A stretch of 64,000 bases of DNA from Paroedura picta (GCF_049243985.1 NC_135386.1:17266202-17330201), one strand, 5' to 3'; shown: positions 33,369 to 43,912, counted from the stretch's first letter. Translations and numbers: made by a program. Notes: generated by a model from the sequence alone, not told the origin.

Positions 33369-33829
33369 CCCCAGAAGGGCCTGTCAAGGGAAAACAGGAC
33401 GTGCCCCGAATGAGAAAAAAGCCACTCCCCTCCAGATTCAAAACCAGCCTTAGTAGAAACCCCTTTTGCAGGCAGACACCCAACTGGTCAAGTCTCTCGT
33501 CTCTTTCTCCCCTCCCCCCCAGAAATGCTTCCTTCCAGACTCAGGCATGGACAAGCCTTCCACCCTTAAGGCCTTATACGCGACAGGCTGCAGCCCCACA
33601 GGCCGAGCTGACCCGCTCTCTTTCCCGGTCCAAGCTCCCCCTGTTGAACTTCTACCTGTGGTGCAGCTGGTAAAGGAGCCCAGGCTGTGCTAGCTCCTCC
33701 TTTGTTCAAGATCCGCCACCCTGGGCCTCACTGAGGGCTTGGATCTTTGCTAGTTCCAGTTCTCCCGCGGCTGCTACGCGACAAGCAGTTCTAAAGAGAG
33801 CTGGGGTGGCTCCGGCTGACCCAGTGCCC

Positions 33830-34020
33830 CGTGAGCATGCTCAGAAGCCGCGCCTGTAGCCACGGGCTGCCCTCATTTCCTTTACGCATGTGCAGTCGTA
33901 ATTAGCGAAGCTACTCAGCTGCCCTTACCGTGACCTCTTTTCCTTTTACGCATACACATTAACGGCGACTGAAGCCCTGCTTTGCGCATGCGCTCTCAGT
34001 TTTGCTTTGCGCATGCTCTG
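33830..34020. promoter_or_regulatory. Candidate PARP16 promoter with NRF1-like sites
   Basis: Contains a perfect palindromic TGCGCATGCGC at 33983-33993 and related words TTGCGCATGC (34008), ACGCATGTGC (33884) and GAGCATGCTC (33834). NRF1 binds GCGCATGCGC and commonly marks TATA-less housekeeping promoters. It lies 0.46-0.65 kb upstream of the PARP16 ATG. The role is inferred. Confidence 0.45.
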
Positions 34021-34464
34021 TTTCAGCCGATGAAGCCCTGCATTTGCCCTTCTTTTTTTCTTGCCCTGTTGTAAACGTAAGCAAGGAAGATTGAAAGTAT
34101 GTATGCAAATAAAATATATATTTATATAAATACTTGTATATAAATAAAACATATATTTCTGCAAATATATTTCACATCAGTATATGCATATAATTAAAAT
34201 ATCATTTCTATAAATAAATATATTGATTTATTGGACGATAGCAACGGTATACAGCAATGGCTTTTAAGAATATATTTGAAGGTTTTAGATTAACCTACCC
34301 GACGGGCGGGCTCAGGACAGAGTACAACATATGGATAGCATAAAATCCTGGTAAAACATTCAAAAACATTTTTAAAATTCTGATTTGCCCAATTCCGCTC
34401 CCAGCATCTGTGCACATCTGCAAAGGGTGGAAATGATCCTTGCAATTAACAAGGGAGCCACTGG

Positions 34465-34560
34465 GGTCGGGTTGCCAGCTCCAGGTCGGGAAACCCCTGG
34501 AGATTTGGGGATGGACCCCAAGGAGGACAGAGGACCTCAGAGCCTGAGAGTCCACCCTCC
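34465..34560. repeat. Family C fragment
   Basis: 'gggttgccagctccaggtcg' and 'cctggagatttggggatgga' are family C words. Confidence 0.6.
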
Positions 34561-34565
34561 AGAAT

Positions 34566-34700
34566 AGGGGTGGTCACACTGCGGCCCTCCAGATGTCCGT
34601 GGACTAAAATTCCCATGAGCCCCTGCCAGCGTTCGCTGGCAGGGGCTCATGGGAACTGTAGTCCACGGACATCTGGAGGGCCGCAGTTTGACTACCCCTG
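34566..34700. mobile_element. Palindromic hAT-type MITE
   Basis: 135-base hairpin with one diverged end (taggggtgg for caggggtag). Flanks 'ctccagaa' and 'gtccagaa' are an 8-base duplication with one difference. Confidence 0.9.
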
Positions 34701-34818
34701 GTCCAGAACATGGTAATTTAGGCAGGAGGGGGATGGGGACGAGCTCAGCCTGAGAGCCGCTTCCAGCCTGAGCTGGTAACATTGACCTTGATGGACCAAC
34801 AGTTTGGTTCCTTTAGAC

Positions 34819-34954
34819 CAGGGGTAGTCAAACTGCGGCCCTCCAGATGTCCATGAACTACAATTCCCATGAGCCCCTGCCAGCGAATGCTGGCAGGGGC
34901 TCATGGGAATTGTAGTCCATGGACATCTGGAGGGCCGCAGTTTGACTACCCCTG
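34819..34954. mobile_element. Palindromic hAT-type MITE
   Basis: 136-base hairpin with a perfect 8-base duplication 'ctttagac', only 118 bases from the previous copy. Confidence 0.92.
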
Positions 34955-35196
34955 CTTTAGACAGCAAAGCAAAAGGAACATCCACCTGCCAACACTGGAA
35001 CATAATTCCAGCAGAGACCCTTGTCCCAGAAGTGAACTTCCTTGGTATCAAAACTTCTGCAGGGAAATGCAACGTTATCTTCGAAACCGCTGGATTTAGT
35101 ATAGAGAAGGGGAAAAGGCCCTTTTCCGTCGGAGAAAAGGGCCTCGTTCCACCTGCAGAGGGCAGCAGAGGATTTCGGAAGGCAAGTTTGTCAATT

Positions 35197-35236
35197 ACGC
35201 GCGCGCGCGCGCGCCCCTGCGCGCGCACGGACGCGC
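35197..35236 (+). repeat. (CG)n run with Z-DNA potential
   Basis: About nine uninterrupted CG dinucleotides, then 'cccctgcgcgcgcacggacg'. Long unmethylated-looking CG alternation is rare in vertebrate genomes. Confidence 0.95.
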
Positions 35237-35428
35237 GGAGCTCCTTGCAAGGCACAATGTCTTACCAACAGCTGTATCAGTCTGCCCAAATTCCATCCAA
35301 AATGAAGAATATCTTTTGTCCTGATAGGCCAGATCCAGACAAAACAGTGTGCAAGTTTTCGAGATAGCCAGGACTCTTTCTCAGGCGGAATGTCTTAAAA
35401 TGTACAAAGATAGAGCGTGGGGAAACCT

Positions 35429-35442
35429 GGGGGGGGGGGGGG
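35429..35442 (+). repeat. Poly(G) run
   Basis: About 14 consecutive G. A run of about 16 C lies at 35891-35906. Confidence 0.9.
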
Positions 35443-35544
35443 AGGTTTTCCGGATCCCGATCCAACCTGCACCAAATAGCACGCACGACCTGGGCTTCCC
35501 GTGGCAGCAGGCAAGCTTCCCAACTGGTTTGTTACTTCTGCTCC

Positions 35545-35700
35545 ATTTATTCATTTATTATATTTGTATACCGCCCTCCCCGAAGGCTCAGGGCACTTTA
35601 CAAATATACGTCCATAGGTTCAGAGAACACTGTGTGTAATACCCCATTCTCCGCCTAAACCTACCTTGCGGGGTTGTTGTGAGGATAAAGCAGAGGAGAA
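35545..35700 (-). repeat. Lizard repeat tail, inverted
   Basis: 'gtataccgccctccccgaag' followed by 'taccttgcggggttgttgtg' is the complement of the tail seen at 36.7 kb. Confidence 0.55.
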
Positions 35701-36097
35701 GGATCCAGGCTAATTATTCTTTAAGTGGCCCTGTGGCTTCGGTCCTCCTTTGCATATTTAAGTTCGGCCCACACAAATGTGCCTTCCAAAACCAGGGATT
35801 TGGCTTTCTTCCCGGAGGACCCCCTCCTGTGGTTTCCTCTGCAGACACAAGGTTTGGCCAGATCCCCTGGTCATTAATGCCGAATTCCTCCCCCCCCCCC
35901 CCCCCCGCGATCCAATCAAACACTGTCACAGTTTCTGCAGCACGCAATCCGCCACGGTTTGATATGCAAAGTGGGACGCGGCTGTCAGCAAGCAAAGATT
36001 GGAAAGCAATTGCATGAGCAAGCCGGTGGCGCATGAAAGTGTCTGGGGCCTTCTCCCCCTCTCTGAGCGACGGGAGCCACAGAGTCACAGTGACACC

Positions 36098-36490
36098 GCC
36101 TGTGGACCCCAGATTTGACTTGATCCTGTTGGCAGAGTCTGAATACGCAAAGAGAGCGGCAAAGCACCAGGATGCTTAAAAGAATAAAAGCGTTTTATGG
36201 AGAAGAGAAATTGCTTTGTATTGGAAGAGGAGAGGGGGGAGAGAGGGATTCCTAACTGTCTAACTGATTAGCTGTTCATTCTGCCTGTTGGTTCCGGAGG
36301 CAAGCAGGGAGGATGTGACCACAGGAAGTCTACAACTGGGACACAGGAGGTGATATTATGTGAAAAAATATCAGGACTTTTCTGATTTAACTATGCTAAT
36401 TGCACATCTCCTTTGATGCCCCCTGCAGGACACTCTTTATATTCTGTTCAGTCATGCACACAGCAGATTTTGTATACTCCAACAGACTAT
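36098..36490 (+). repeat. Unclassified repeat, copy 1 of a pair
   Basis: Shares a series of words with 39605-40045, including 'gaggcaagcagggagg', 'tttaactatgctaa' and 'gatgccccctgcagga'. The length and the presence of two same-strand copies leave an old LTR-type fossil possible, but no internal coding region supports that. Confidence 0.55.
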
Positions 36491-36659
36491 CCATCTTTTC
36501 AAAAAATCTTTTCTCAACAACATATGAAGAATATCTTACCGCGACCATTGGGGAAGGTATGTCACGAGGACCTTTTCTCAGCATTAAAAGCACAAAACCC
36601 AAATTTTAAAATCGCGTTTTAGGATTGCTTTAATCAACTGCGGGCCTAATAAAAATGTC

Positions 36660-36850
36660 TTGACCTGTCTCCTAATTTAATTTTTAATGTTTTACTGTTA
36701 CCCTGTTATTATCAGTTAGTAATATTAATGTTATAGTTGTTTATATGTATGGTTTCTTGTATAGTGCTCAGTCCTATGTAAACCACACTGAGCCTTCGGG
36801 GAGGGCAGTATATAAATGCGAATATATAAAATACATAAAATAAAGATTGA
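36660..36850 (+). repeat. Lizard repeat tail
   Basis: 'aaaccacactgagccttcgg' and 'ggagggcagtatataaatgc' before an A-rich end. Confidence 0.55.
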
Positions 36851-37832
36851 GAGTTTTGGACCGTACCTGGGGGCCTGTCCTTGCTTTTTAAATTACTCCC
36901 CTCATTTGTCCGTCCATCCGTCTATCCCCTGACTCTTACACATACCAAATTGAATTTTTACTCCAGGTCTTATTTCTGGCTAGCTGTTGTACACTGCCGC
37001 TGAAACCAGTTTGCCGGAGTTGCTCGGCTCAGGGGTGGCAAAATTTCCCTCCACCAAGGTCGCTGGCGGAAATATGCCCTCAATCATCTCCACAGGTGGT
37101 TTGTTGGCATAAATAGTTCCAGGTTGGGGTTGTCACAGCTATGGAATGCAAGCCGGGATCTTGCTATAATTGGGAAAGATCTTCCCAGGGTCGCAGGATT
37201 ATTTGGATAGCTGGTGATCTCATTGGATACTCTCAGCTGAAGAACGGACACCGATAATTCCGGCTTCGTCTTGGGGGTGCAATCAAGTCAAATTGCGCAT
37301 TCAGAACGGAAGGGGAAACCCTATATATGGTCCAGGTGTCTGTAAATGGTTAGCCGTATTTTCCCTTTGGAGGAAACGCTCAGGATTTCCCCCAAATATG
37401 TCAGTGAGATGTGCCTTGAACGGACAAGTTTGCAGAAGCATGCAAAGCACACCAGTTCAAATTCTTTATTGTTGTGCATTTATTGACTTTATCTCTCCAC
37501 AGTCTTTCTCACGGGGAAGATATGCCTGGAGTCTGGCAACCAGACTTGTTCTGGAAGAGCACCCATCCACACAAACTCCTTAAGGTGCCCAGCACCCAAG
37601 AGTGGGAAATGAGAAGCTTGACCTTTGTGGGGGGAGGAGGGATACTGCAGATGGACGGATGGGGGAAAGAGTCGCTTTGTGTTCGCATCAGGCCAGGCGG
37701 AAGGAGGTTGCCCCAGGCCAACCTGAAGGAAACCGGGACAGAGGTAGTTGGGGAACAAAGAGATTGCAGCACTTGGCTTAAAAATCTGGAATGGGTGGGC
37801 AACAGGGCGGAGGAACAGCCTGGAATAAAACT

Positions 37833-37975
37833 CAGTTCGTTTCCAAGATGCCCCTGGATTCAACATTTCTTTGGCTGCTTCAGATCAACCCGGAGACCCA
37901 CTGAATCTACCTGGAGCAGGGTGCCTGCACACAGAAGCTTCAGCCTTGAACAAAACTCTGCTGCTTCCACACAGC
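37833..37975. repeat. Family B repeat
   Basis: 'caagatgcccctggattcaa', 'gcacacagaagcttcagcct' and 'ttgaacaaaactctgctgct' identify it. Confidence 0.6.
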
Positions 37976-38010
37976 TGCCCACCTAAAACTCTCTCTCCCC
38001 CACCCCTCCA

Positions 38011-38046
38011 CTGTGTGTATGTGTGTGTGTGTGTGGGGGGGGGGAG
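38011..38046 (+). repeat. (TG)n plus poly(G)
   Basis: TG alternation leading into about ten G. Confidence 0.9.
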
Positions 38047-38469
38047 TTACCAACCCCATTCATGGCTTAGCTGAAAGCAGAAGGGGGTAGAAGAAGCTGA
38101 AAAAACAAATTGAACGCAATTCCCGTGGGAGAGGCCAGGGAAGCGCCATAATCTCTGGGAACAAAGGTCATGGCTTCTTGCTGCCCCAGGCCAACCGGCT
38201 CCGAACTGATGGCATTTCCAACGCTCCCGCTCATCTACGGACGGTAAATTACAGCTCCTCCACTGCTGGGCGAAGAGGGCCAGGGTTATTTCAGCCACCC
38301 CGTCCCACGGAGCGTTATTGTTGAGGCTTGGAACAAAAGCTCCGGCCCCAGCTGCAGCCCTGCCCCAGCCGAAACCAAGGGCGCTGCTGGAGGGACGCAG
38401 GGAGTGTGAGTGTACCCAAACGGGACTTGAACAATAATGCCAAATACGATGCGGTTATTGGCGTCTGAA

Positions 38470-38590
38470 TTCTGGAGATTTGGGGATGGCGCTTGAAGAG
38501 GACAGAGACTTCGGTGGGGTACAAGGTCATCGAGTCCCCCCTCCGAAGCAGCTTTTTCCCCTGGAGGAACTGATCTCTGGAGATGAGCTG
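38470..38590 (-). repeat. Family C repeat
   Basis: 'ctggagatttggggatggcg' and 'ctctggagatgagctgtaat' are family words. Confidence 0.6.
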
Positions 38591-38779
38591 TAATAATAAC
38601 CACTGACTTTCAAAGCACACAGATCAATAAAAGCCTCAGAACCATGGCCCACCTCCTCCCGGTAACCATTTCACCTTTCTGAGTTCGATCCGAGCTTGGA
38701 GAGGGCCTTATGTTGGGGGACGGGTCCTCCAGCAAGGAAGCCACTATCTTGATGTCCATACCTGGCCTCAACCGATTCT

Positions 38780-39050
38780 AGGGGTCAGCAAATCCCACCT
38801 GGAGGCTTGCATCTCTGCACTGAACCCACCCCCCAAAGCAGCCCTTTCCTCCAGGGGAGCTGGTCTCTGCAGCCTGGAGAGGAGCAGTCATTCCAGGGGA
38901 ACCCCAGGCCCCACCAGGAGGCTGGCATCCCTGAGTCCCTCCTCCCAAGCAGCCCTTTCCTCCAGGGGAGCTGGTCTCTGCAGCCTGGAGAGGAGCAGTC
39001 ATTCCAGGGGAACCCCAGGCCCCACCAGGAGGCTGGCATCCCTCCCAGCA
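38780..39050. repeat. Family C repeat with recent internal tandem duplication
   Basis: A segment of about 100 bases starting 'gccctttcctccaggggagc' occurs at 38841 and again at 38952, 111 bases later, with almost no differences. Confidence 0.88.
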
Positions 39051-39559
39051 GACCCCCACGTTGACCAGAGCAGAAAGGCTGTTTTCGTTTTGCATCTGCA
39101 TCCGGCAAAGGAAGCTGCCCGATTCTCAACCAGGACTAAAAAGCTGTCCGGTTGGAGAGCAGACGGTGCTGGATTCGAGGGGGAAGGAAGGGCCTTTGGT
39201 AGCCCGAGGAGATATCAGGACAGGCCTGGCTGTACTAATGAAGCTTTCTTGTGAGCCTTTGAAGGTTCCTCATTGAAAGTCAGGCTGCCATGGAAACCAA
39301 AGGTGTGAAGGTCTCTCCAGAGACGCCGGGAAAGATACTGGAGCATAAGCAGACTGCGGGCAGCCTGGGCAAAGTCCATTCATTTGGTGGGTGGGGGGTA
39401 TTCATTAGGGTCGCTCCCCTCCAGGCTGGGCCCGAAGTACAAAGGACTGAGTCGTCCGCAATGGGAAAGACTTGGAGAGCGGCTGCCAGTCAGGGGTGAG
39501 AATCCTGCCCTTGGTAGACCAAGGGGCAGACTCAGTCGGTGGCAGCTTCCCTCAGGGAG

Positions 39560-39620
39560 GGGTTGTGGCTTGGTGGCAGAGCCTCTGCTTGGCTTGCCGA
39601 AGGTCCCAGGCGTTGGCAGA
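39560..39620 (+). repeat. tRNA-derived SINE head (family D)
   Basis: 'cttggtggcagagcctctgc' followed by 'ccgaaggtcccaggcg' is an A-box-proximal SINE fragment. Confidence 0.55.
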
Positions 39621-39712
39621 GTTCAAACACGCAAGGAGAGCAAAGCCCCAGGCTGCTAAAAGGAAGGGAATAGTTTTATTATAACGAGAAACAAACTTTG
39701 TATAGAAAGGAC

Positions 39713-39753
<41 letters not shown>

Positions 39754-40045
39754 ACTGTTCTAACTGTTGCCGGAAGTCATTCTGTCCATGGTGCTGTTCA
39801 GGAGGCAAGCAGGGAGGGAGTGTGCCCCAAAGAGAAGGAAATTTCGTGTTGAGCCAATCAGGACAAAAGAGGTGATTATTTGAAAAACGCCAGGAAGTTC
39901 CTGATCCAACTATTTATTTATTTATTTATTTAGATTTATTTATTTAGATTTAACTATGCTAAATACACGTCTCCTTCGATGCCCCCTGCAGGATATTCTT
40001 CATATGCTGCTGAGTCATGCACAGGGCAGATCCTGCATATTCCAA
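39605..40045 (+). repeat. Unclassified repeat, copy 2 of a pair
   Basis: Partner of 36098-36490, interrupted by a (GA)n run (39715-39748) and a (TTTA)n run (39909-39955), both absent from the first copy. Confidence 0.55.
39715..39748 (+). repeat. (GA)n microsatellite
   Basis: GA alternation for about 34 bases inside the second copy of the paired repeat. Confidence 0.95.
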
Positions 40046-40140
40046 AACAGAGAGGTTGGGCAAGAAAGACAGGGAGAAAGACAGCCAGGGCAGATCCAGG
40101 GCTTGGACTCAGGCACTCTGCTGAAAAACAGGCCCTAGAA

Positions 40141-40211
40141 CAAGGGGGGCCAAACTGTGGCTCTCCAGATGCCCATGGACTACAATTCCCATGAGCCCCT
40201 GCAGGCGTACT
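40141..40211. mobile_element. Half of a palindromic hAT-type MITE
   Basis: Only one arm is present ('actacaattcccatgagccc'). The complementary arm is lost, which fits deletion at the hairpin centre. Confidence 0.75.
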
Positions 40212-40789
40212 GACCATGCCAACTTCTGATGCTAACGGAAGTGTCCCTCCGTAGCTTTGCTTACGGGTACTGTACTTTCACAGTAAATGAGAACCGCATT
40301 GAGTTTTGGCTCTTAAAAAAAATGGAATTCAGGTGTTTTGTGCGCCTTTTCGAGCCTGGATGTTTGCGTTTCCTTTAAAAGTGTGGCAGCTAAAATGACC
40401 ACGCGTCCCTACTCCTCCGTAATTAGCGCTTTATTTAACAAACCTGGTTATTGCCGCTTGTGCAGCGCATCAATTGCTTTTCCGCGGCGAGATTCAAAAA
40501 CCGTAGGATGGAGAGCGGAGGAATATATACATATTCTGTACCTTCCCTTGGGCTTCATGTAACATTTTAAAGATTCATTGGGAGTCGGGGAAGGGGGGAG
40601 AGGAGGGGGTGATGGAAGAGTTGTCTCTTCCCAGCAATTTCCATCTAAAGGAGGAAAGTAAATCAACCATTTGGCATAATCGTGATGGGCAAGGTTTGGA
40701 AATGTCTTTGTTTCGGAGCGTTCCTGTGATGCTTCTGGCCTCCCTTCGAGCCATGATTTCTCCAGAAGGGAGTGCAGTAAGAAAAAGGA

Positions 40790-41105
40790 ACAGAAGAAGA
40801 AGAAGAGTTGGTGGGAGAACCCTGATATTACTCAAGAAGAAGAAGAAGAGTTGGTTCTTATATGCCACTTTTCTGGACTCGAAGGAGTCTCAAAGCGGCT
40901 TACAGTCGCCTTCCCTTTCCTCTCCCCACAACAGGCACCCTGTGAGGGAGGGGAGGCTGAGAGAGCCCTGAGATTACTGAAGAAGAAGAGTTGGTTCTTC
41001 TATGCCACTTTTCTCTACCAGGAATCTCAAAGCAGTTTACAATCCCCTTCCCTTTCCTCTCCCCACAACAGGCACCCTGTGAGGTAGGTGGGACTGAGAA
41101 AGACT
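40790..41105 (-). repeat. Family A SINE 3' halves in tandem
   Basis: Two same-strand 3' halves, plus a short third remnant, are joined at GAA-rich junctions ('gaagaagaagaagagttggt' and 'gaagaagaagagttggttct'). No tRNA head is present. Confidence 0.8.
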
Positions 41106-41711
41106 GTTGTGGGACCAGCCAGGAATGGGGTAAGGAAGGATCTAGTGTCTGAGTCAAAACAATTTGGGCTTATCTCTAAAAGGGGGCTCCTCAATGCGAT
41201 GCATTTAGCTGTGCTGAACTTTGTGATATAAGGACAGACGGACGCACGCTCTACCTGCATCTGAAGAAGTGAGCAGCGACTCACGAAAGCTCACTCCCTG
41301 CCACAAATGTGGCTTGTCAGATAGTCAAGGGACACATTCGAAAATGCTTTTAAGATTATTACATTTCATAAGAGTGATTTATGGGGGGGGGGGGAGAGAG
41401 AAAATAATTCCCTGGCTCCGAAGACAAAGGGAAGGCCCGAGGGGGGAACCACCCTGTGAAATATTCATCCCATTGTCAGATGGATCTTGGAAGCCCCTGC
41501 TCTTCAGCCCAGATTAATTAAGTCCCTACAACTTTATTATCGATCGCACAATAAATGGGCCACTTCCCTTTTCCCGTGCTTAAAAGAATGCTTGTGAAGA
41601 ACAGCCTGTTCTGTTAGGTTTCCAAGCTGGGCGTTTTGTGGGTAGAGTTTAGGAGGGCTTGTTTGGGGCTCCTTTGGCGGCCTCCCCTCCAAATACTCAT
41701 CCAGACCTGTT

Positions 41712-41895
41712 GGCACATGCAGCCAGCTGGGTGGCCTTGGGCCAGTCACAGTTCTCTCAGAGCTTTCTCACTCCCACCTACCTCACAGGGTATCTGTTGA
41801 GGGGAGAAGAAAGGAAGGTGTTTGTAAGTCACTCCTTCGGGTAGGAAAAGACAGGACACAAAAAACCAGCTCCTCCTCCTCCTCTTCTTCTTCCT
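41712..41895 (+). repeat. Family A SINE, 5'-truncated
   Basis: Begins 'cacatgcagccagctgggtg' and ends in 'tcctcctcctcctcttcttc'. Its tail abuts the exon-like frame that follows. Confidence 0.82.
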
Positions 41896-42051
41896 TATTG
41901 ACGGTTGCTTCAGAGCCTTTTTGTCCCTGAGCGTCCTCCTCGGCCGCCTCCCACACCTGCTTCCAGCGGCGGGGGCCCATCTGCCAGAGCCTCATGAAGA
42001 CGTTCCAGCTCTTGGGTTTTACGGGTCGTTTTTCAGCACGGAGAACATCCC
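41896..42051 (-). other. Exon-like open frame of unknown identity
   Basis: On the minus strand a pyrimidine-rich acceptor 'gtcttttttaatag' is followed by an open frame starting at phase 1. It reads GDVLRAEKRPVKPKSWNVF, then MRLWQMGPRRWKQVWEAAEE and DAQGQKGSEATVNK, before running into the SINE. Third positions are mostly G or C and the residues are tryptophan- and basic-rich. No clear donor follows; CAG before gtgtgg at about 41967 is one option. I do not recognise the protein. It could be a real exon, a decayed gene or a chance frame. Confidence 0.3.
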
Positions 42052-42424
42052 CTATTAAAAAAGACGCAGGGCGGGGGAAAACAGTTTTACGGCCTCCCCA
42101 GTTGAAATTATTAAGCGTGGATCCATAAAAGTGTCAGCCAATGAGCCCGTAAGAGCCCACGCCATCCTGGGGGCCACATGACCTTTCAGGTAGCGAGGTT
42201 TTTATGGGGTGTTATAAAACGTGGGTTTTCTGGCAGCGTTAATGGCTGTAGCAGCATCCCCCTCTTCAGGGCCCTTGAAGGAGAACCTTTGCTTTCCCTC
42301 CCTTGTTCTCTTCTGAGGTTCGCTAACACCTGAGCGCGGGGAGGAGAGAAAAGGGGCTGGTCTTGTCCTCTGCAGGAATGGGAGGGCTACACTGGGGAGT
42401 GACCCAACCAAGAGCCAGAAGGGG

Positions 42425-42655
42425 GCTCTGGTTAGAGCACTGGGCCAGGATCTAGAAGGCCCAGTTTTCATTACCAGCTCTCCCATGGAAGCTCACCGGG
42501 AGACTTCTGGTCTGTGTCCCCCAGTCGGCCTGACCTACCTTGCAGGGCTGTTGTGAAGATAAAAAGGAGAGGGGAACGACGGAAGCCGCCTTGGGTCCCC
42601 ACTGGAGGGAAAGGTGGGGTGTAAATGAAGGAAATAAATAAATACATTGTGTGAA
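42425..42655 (+). repeat. tRNA-derived SINE, MIR-like body
   Basis: 'ctggttagagcactgggcca' head, 'gacctaccttgcagggctgt' body and 'aaataaataaatac' tail. Confidence 0.75.
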
Positions 42656-42764
42656 AACCAATGTTACATCTGAAGACCAGCTGCCGTAAGACAGCTCTGG
42701 ATGCAAAAGTGACATGCAAAACTAGGGCCCAAGTGCATTTCCCTGGAAGTAACAGAGCGAAGTT

Positions 42765-42960
42765 TGAATCCAGGGGCACCTTGAAGGCCAACAAAGTTTA
42801 ATTCTGGGGATGAGCTTTTGTGGGCACACAAAAGCTTATACCTAGAATTTTAAAAAGTGGGCATGCACATGAAAGCTTCTACCCGGAATGAAGCTTTACT
42901 GGTCTTCCAGGTGCCCCTGGACTCAGACTTTGCCCTGCTGCTTCAGACCAACATGGAGGA
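42765..42960. repeat. Family B repeat, inverted pair
   Basis: 'caggggcaccttgaaggcca' faces 'cttccaggtgcccctggact' around 'tgtgggcacacaaaagctta'. Confidence 0.7.
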
Positions 42961-43014
42961 ACCTGGAGGAACCTGGAAGTAAGTCCCTTGAAGCTCCGTA
43001 AAACTTACTCTTAA

Positions 43015-43185
43015 GGAACACATGAAGCTGCCTTATTTTGAATGAGACCAACAGCTGCTCTCCGTGGTCTCAGGCCAAGGACTTTCCCACTCCAACTACC
43101 TGCTCCGGTTTGACTGGAGATGCAGGGGATTGAACCTGGGGCCTTCTGCACACTGGCCCAATGCTCTGCCACTGAGCCACGCCCT
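43015..43185 (-). repeat. tRNA-derived SINE (family D)
   Basis: The minus strand reads a tRNA-like head 'ggctcagtggcagagcattg' and B box 'aggttcaatcccctgcatct'. Confidence 0.78.
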
Positions 43186-43912
43186 CTCCTTGTGGGAACT
43201 GGAAGCAGGCGTCCTAGAAAGCTTCCATAACGTCACTTGGGAAAACCACCTTTTCGAGGACCAAACTTCTGGGCCTTCGGTTTGCCTGAAATCAAACGAT
43301 TTGGCACCGTCCCCGAAGACTGTTGCAACGTGGCATGTAATGATATGAACAATCGGATGTCAAAAAGAGCTCGCCGGTCACTTCCGCTCTGATCTTTTCC
43401 CAAAACCTGCATTTCGTCCCTGATGTGGCACTGCCGGAGCTGGGTCCTTCCCTCGCGATAGATGACAAGTATCAGGGCAGGTTTTCTACCCAGCCGAGCA
43501 GAACTCATAGGAAATGGCTTGCAAGGGACCCGGGAGTGGGAGGGAGCCTGCCAGCTTGTTTGCAGATTTAAAAGGAGGAGGGGGACTCGGTGGGTCTCGG
43601 TTGGTGGCTAATGGTGAACAAACACTGCTGAAGAAGCTTCTCCCGGTGCATTTCGAATGCCTTGGCTGCAGGCACCAGAGGCGGGAACGGGGTCTCAAGG
43701 GGGGCAGCCCCGTTTCCCCGCTTCCAATCCTGCACGAGTTACTTCAAGCTGAGCCACTCAAAGAAGAAGAGAAGAGCTGGGGGTTTTATAGGGCTTTAAA
43801 GGCGAGAACGAATACCCCTGGCCTCAGTCTGGAAGCCCACGTAGTTTGGAGAGCACAGGGTGAATATGGTCTCTCCACTGGGTCCCCTCTGGGACATTTC
43901 GACCTAGATCTG

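Noticed and set aside
36098-40045. An intact LTR retroelement bounded by the repeat pair
   Set aside because: No gag, pol or env similarity lies between the copies. The interval is filled with unrelated repeats, and the copies are strongly diverged.
43234-43508. Minus-strand frame with LILVIYREGRTQLRQCHIRD, possibly an exon partner of the unknown frame at 42 kb
   Set aside because: No good splice sites in the right phase and no recognised family.
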